Below, in pieces: positions 61,936 through 64,000 of a stretch of DNA of 64,000 nucleotides. The translations under genes were made by a program, and so were the position numbers. Origin of the DNA: Bacteroidota bacterium. GTDB taxonomy: Bacteria; Bacteroidota; Bacteroidia; B-17B0; Aurantibacillaceae. The notes beneath the pieces were generated by a model. That model saw nothing but the letters and a program-made list of their open reading frames with translations, did not search any database and was not told the DNA's origin. The stretch spans positions 62,001 to 126,000 of the forward strand of contig JAFDXR010000020.1 in NCBI GenBank assembly GCA_018267825.1, read 5' to 3'. Position 1 is the first letter of the stretch. The number at the start of each line of letters is the position of its first letter.

Positions 61936-61961
61936 GAAGGAGATAAATTAATGCAATAGCC

Positions 61962-62612
61962 TTAGGCTTGTTTCCACGTAGCCGGATTTTCGCGCCATTG
62001 CTTTAATGAAGCAAGGTCACTTTCGGCAATATAGTTTTGTTTCAGGGCAACTTCCACCAGCGTGTTATAATCGCAAAGCGTCTGGGTCGGGCAATTAATT
62101 TGTTTCAGACTTTCCGTTGCCACATCAAAGTTGTAGGTAAATATAGCAACCATGCCTTTCACTTTGCAACCCTGTTCGCGTAAAGCCTCAATTGCTTTAA
62201 TGCTGCTTCCGGCTGTCGAAATAAGATCCTCAATAACAACGACCGATTGGTTTTTTTCAACCACACCTTCCACCATATTGGTAAGCCCGTGTTTTTTTGC
62301 TTCGCTTCGCACATACACAAATGGTAAGCCCATATCCTGTGCAATTAAGGCGCCCTGTGCAATTCCACCGGTAGCCACACCGGCAATAACATCCGGTTTT
62401 CCAAACGATTCATTGATCACATTCACAAATTGCTGGCGAATGTAAGTACGAATCTGCGGATACGATAAGGTTTTACGGTTATCACAGTAAATAGGGGATT
62501 TCCATCCGCTCGCCCAGGTAAATGGTTGATCGGGTTGTAATTTGATAGCTTTGATTTGTAATAAAAATTCGGCAATTTTAACCGCCGCATCGTCAAATGG
62601 TGTCATCGTCAT
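61962..62612 (-). CDS. pyrE: Orotate phosphoribosyltransferase
   Basis: The 216-aa protein has the PRPP-binding motif VVVIEDLISTAGSSIKAIEAL (quoted in part), with the preceding FVYVRSEAKKHGL active-site loop and a SPIYCDNRKTLSYPQ N-terminal segment. It makes orotidine monophosphate in pyrimidine synthesis. The frame starts at 62612 (MTMTPFDD); a second ATG at 62606 is as plausible because the -7 element is only seven bases upstream. It converges with nothing and diverges from the Nudix gene across 46 bp. Confidence 0.95.
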   Translation of the reverse strand: MTMTPFDDAAVKIAEFLLQIKAIKLQPDQPFTWASGWKSPIYCDNRKTLSYPQIRTYIRQQFVNVINESFGKPDVIAGVATGGIAQGALIAQDMGLPFVYVRSEAKKHGLTNMVEGVVEKNQSVVVIEDLISTAGSSIKAIEALREQGCKVKGMVAIFTYNFDVATESLKQINCPTQTLCDYNTLVEVALKQNYIAESDLASLKQWRENPATWKQA

Positions 62613-62619
62613 AACGTTG

Positions 62620-62627
62620 CAAAATTA
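62620..62627 (-). promoter_or_regulatory. Candidate -7 element for pyrE
   Basis: The plus-strand CAAAATTA reads TAATTTTG on the minus strand, seven bases before the ATG at 62612 and 13 before the ATG at 62606, implying a very short leader. Confidence 0.4.
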
Positions 62628-62658
62628 ACAGGATTCATGCGTGTAAACACATCTTTTT

Positions 62659-63264
62659 ATGAACATCACGGTATACTACCAGGGTAAGAAAATTTGTATA
62701 AATCAATCTTCACAGGATCAGGTGGTTACCGATTTAGATTTGCTGAATCCATTGGAGTTTAAAGAGATCTTTCTGAAATTTATTCAACAAAACGACGAAT
62801 CCGTTTTGAATTTCAAAACCCTGCATCTCCAGGCAGGTATGCTCAAAGTAAACCTGGCCTTTAAAGTCATTGAAGCGGCTGGCGGACTTATCGAACAAAA
62901 CGCTAAGTACTTATTCATATACCGGCACAATCGCTGGGACCTGCCCAAAGGAAAACTCGATAAGAAAGAAACACCGGAACGGGCAGCGATTCGCGAATGT
63001 GAAGAAGAGTGTGGTATTACAAAGCTCAGCATCGATCACCTGATAAGCAATACCTATCATATCTACGATTATAAAGGCGATTACGCCCTGAAAAAAACCT
63101 GGTGGTATGCTATGAAATCGCAGCACACCGGGAAACTCGTGCCTCAACTGGAAGAAGATATCAGCAGGGTGGAGTGGTTCGATAAAAATGAAATCAGGAA
63201 CGAAGTGCTCAAAAATACCTATCCGCTTATTCAGGATATTTTATCGCAGAATGATTTAGTGTAA
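62659..63264 (+). CDS. Nudix hydrolase with N-terminal extension
   Basis: The 201-aa protein has a complete Nudix box from G98 to I120 (GKLDKKE then RECEEECGI, all required Glu residues present), so it should hydrolyse a nucleoside-diphosphate-linked compound. The first 70 residues are an extension of strands and a helix not belonging to the Nudix fold. The substrate is unknown. It diverges from pyrE. The adjacency of Nudix, pyrE and SRPBCC genes is one I remember from other Bacteroidota. Confidence 0.9.
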   Translation: MNITVYYQGKKICINQSSQDQVVTDLDLLNPLEFKEIFLKFIQQNDESVLNFKTLHLQAGMLKVNLAFKVIEAAGGLIEQNAKYLFIYRHNRWDLPKGKLDKKETPERAAIRECEEECGITKLSIDHLISNTYHIYDYKGDYALKKTWWYAMKSQHTGKLVPQLEEDISRVEWFDKNEIRNEVLKNTYPLIQDILSQNDLV

Positions 63265-63269
63265 TTTTG
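63262..63269 (+). promoter_or_regulatory. Candidate -7 element for pth
   Basis: TAATTTTG matches TAnnTTTG exactly, 23 bp before the pth ATG. It overlaps the Nudix stop codon. Confidence 0.45.
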
Positions 63270-63292
63270 TACCCGGATAACTTCGAAGGATT

Positions 63293-63859
63293 ATGAGTAA
63301 ATTTTTAATTGTTGGTTTAGGGAATATTGGTGAGGAATATGCAGGCACACGGCATAATATCGGATTCGATATTGTGGATCGCCTGGCAAAAGACCTGGAA
63401 GGGAAATTTAAAAGCGACCGCCTGGCCGATGTAGCCGAAGTGAAATACAAAGGCAAACAACTCATCCTGGTGAAACCTACAACCTATATGAATTTGAGTG
63501 GTAAGGCTGTAAACTACTGGATGCAGGCCGAAAAAATTTCAATCGAAAATACACTCGTTATCGTAGATGAGCTGGCACTGCCATTTGGCAAAATAAGACT
63601 CGGCCCCAAAGGAAGCGACGGCGGACACAATGGATTAAAAAATATTCAGGAAACACTCAATACCACAAATTATCCCCGCTTGCGCTTTGGTATCAGCCAT
63701 GAGTTCAGCAAAGGCCACCAGGTAAATTATGTGCTCGGAAAATGGAGCGATGAAGAAAAAAAGACCCTCGACGATCGCATTAAAATAGCCACAGACGCCA
63801 TCCGGGCATTTGCATTCATTGGACTCGAACGGGCCATGAATGACTACAATAAAAAATAG
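63293..63859 (+). CDS. pth: Peptidyl-tRNA hydrolase
   Basis: The 188-aa protein matches Pth with GLGNIGEEYAGTRHNIGF (conserved Asn and catalytic His), KPTTYMNLSGKAV, IVDELALPFGKIRLGPKGSDGGHNGLKNI (quoted in part; the Asp and the GGHNG motif are in place) and RLRFGIS. It releases tRNA from peptidyl-tRNA that drops off ribosomes. The start has an AAGGA close before the ATG, more SD-like than most starts in the window. A -7 element lies at 63262. Confidence 0.95.
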   Translation: MSKFLIVGLGNIGEEYAGTRHNIGFDIVDRLAKDLEGKFKSDRLADVAEVKYKGKQLILVKPTTYMNLSGKAVNYWMQAEKISIENTLVIVDELALPFGKIRLGPKGSDGGHNGLKNIQETLNTTNYPRLRFGISHEFSKGHQVNYVLGKWSDEEKKTLDDRIKIATDAIRAFAFIGLERAMNDYNKK

Positions 63860-63867
63860 ATCGTGTA

Positions 63868-64000
63868 TTAACTGAAATCCTCTTCCGTAGAAGCGGAGGC
63901 TCCGTAACCGAGACGTTTGCCGATACGCAGGTTCATACTGTTCATTTTCTCCTGGATTTCATTAACGGATACTTCGCGTACAGCCTCAAATGGTGGCGTA
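63868..64000 (-). CDS. C-terminal fragment of an unidentified gene (5' end outside window)
   Basis: The minus strand is open from the window edge to a TAA at 63868-63870 and encodes about 44 residues ending GYGASASTEEDFS, preceded by NEIQEKMNSMNLRIGKR. The codon use looks like its neighbours and the position after pth fits a convergent gene end. The fragment is too short for a family call. Confidence 0.5.
   Translation of the reverse strand, partial: TPPFEAVREVSVNEIQEKMNSMNLRIGKRLGYGASASTEEDFS

Noticed and set aside
1-64000. Mobile elements, integrases, prophage genes, defence islands or toxin-antitoxin pairs
   Set aside because: No transposase, integrase, phage structural, restriction-modification or toxin-antitoxin protein was recognised in any frame.

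Overview
The window is an ordinary-looking, gene-dense chromosome segment from a member of the Bacteroidota. The evidence is a complete aerotolerance (Bat) operon, a GldB-like gliding lipoprotein, a giant secreted protein ending in a gliding-associated C-terminal (CHU_C, type B T9SS-sorting) domain, a GLPGLI-family protein, a DUF4421 protein, a TonB-receptor-like beta-barrel, and many TAnnTTTG promoter elements in place of the E. coli-type -10 box. Kynurenine monooxygenase, SCO, MsrB and Bat genes suggest an aerobic, non-gut lineage. The family or genus cannot be fixed from this sequence alone. No rRNA, tRNA, CRISPR array, insertion sequence, prophage or integrase was seen, and no gene looks broken.

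Layout. 1-4257 (+): end of a kynurenine 3-monooxygenase, a DUF4340 membrane protein, dnaN, an 11-TPR exported protein and a VOC protein. 4254-12563 (-): the Bat operon, read as moxR, DUF58, a 328-aa BatD-like membrane protein, batA, batB, batC, batD, batE. 12833-21164: ornithine aminotransferase, nadE, a PorT-like barrel, gldB, an unusual cysteine-less dihydrolipoamide-dehydrogenase-like flavoprotein, thiolase and a BaiN-like flavoprotein. 21213-24783: SPFH-GYF protein, an unknown 115-aa protein, cdsA, pyrophosphatase and a small Cys/Lys-rich exported peptide. 24927-32167: surface protein, MscS channel, DUF4421 protein, SnoaL-like protein, exported amidohydrolase and UbiD decarboxylase. 32299-36858: a 1519-aa secreted protein with eleven tandem 80-odd-residue repeats.

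36987-44010 (+): 3-hydroxybutyrate-dehydrogenase-like SDR, a seven-TM patatin fusion, an ABC exporter, cyclophilin, rhomboid protease and a PhnP-like MBL hydrolase. 44017-47315 (-): SCO, TlpA-like thioredoxin, exported alpha/beta hydrolase and a surface protein in one tight cassette, divergent from a KirBac potassium channel at 47327. 48376-52499 (+): TonB-receptor-like barrel, GLPGLI protein and a small barrel. 52492-56692: aroC, hutI, lipoprotein MsrB and a DUF1573-VWA exported protein. 56844-64000: sucC, two unknown exported proteins, an M32 carboxypeptidase, a small lipoprotein, SRPBCC protein, pyrE, a Nudix hydrolase, pth and the last codons of an unidentified minus-strand gene.

Functionally the segment mixes housekeeping (dnaN, cdsA, ppa, nadE, pyrE, aroC, pth, sucC) with envelope and secretion biology. 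Several convergent gene pairs abut or overlap at their stops, intergenic spaces are all under 300 bp, and strong intrinsic terminators separate transcription units. No clear undescribed system was found. The most interesting leads are the cysteine-less flavoprotein with a C-terminal cysteine cluster, a perfect inverted repeat flanking the sucC promoter, a palindrome upstream of the Bat operon, the seven-TM patatin and the large repeat protein.
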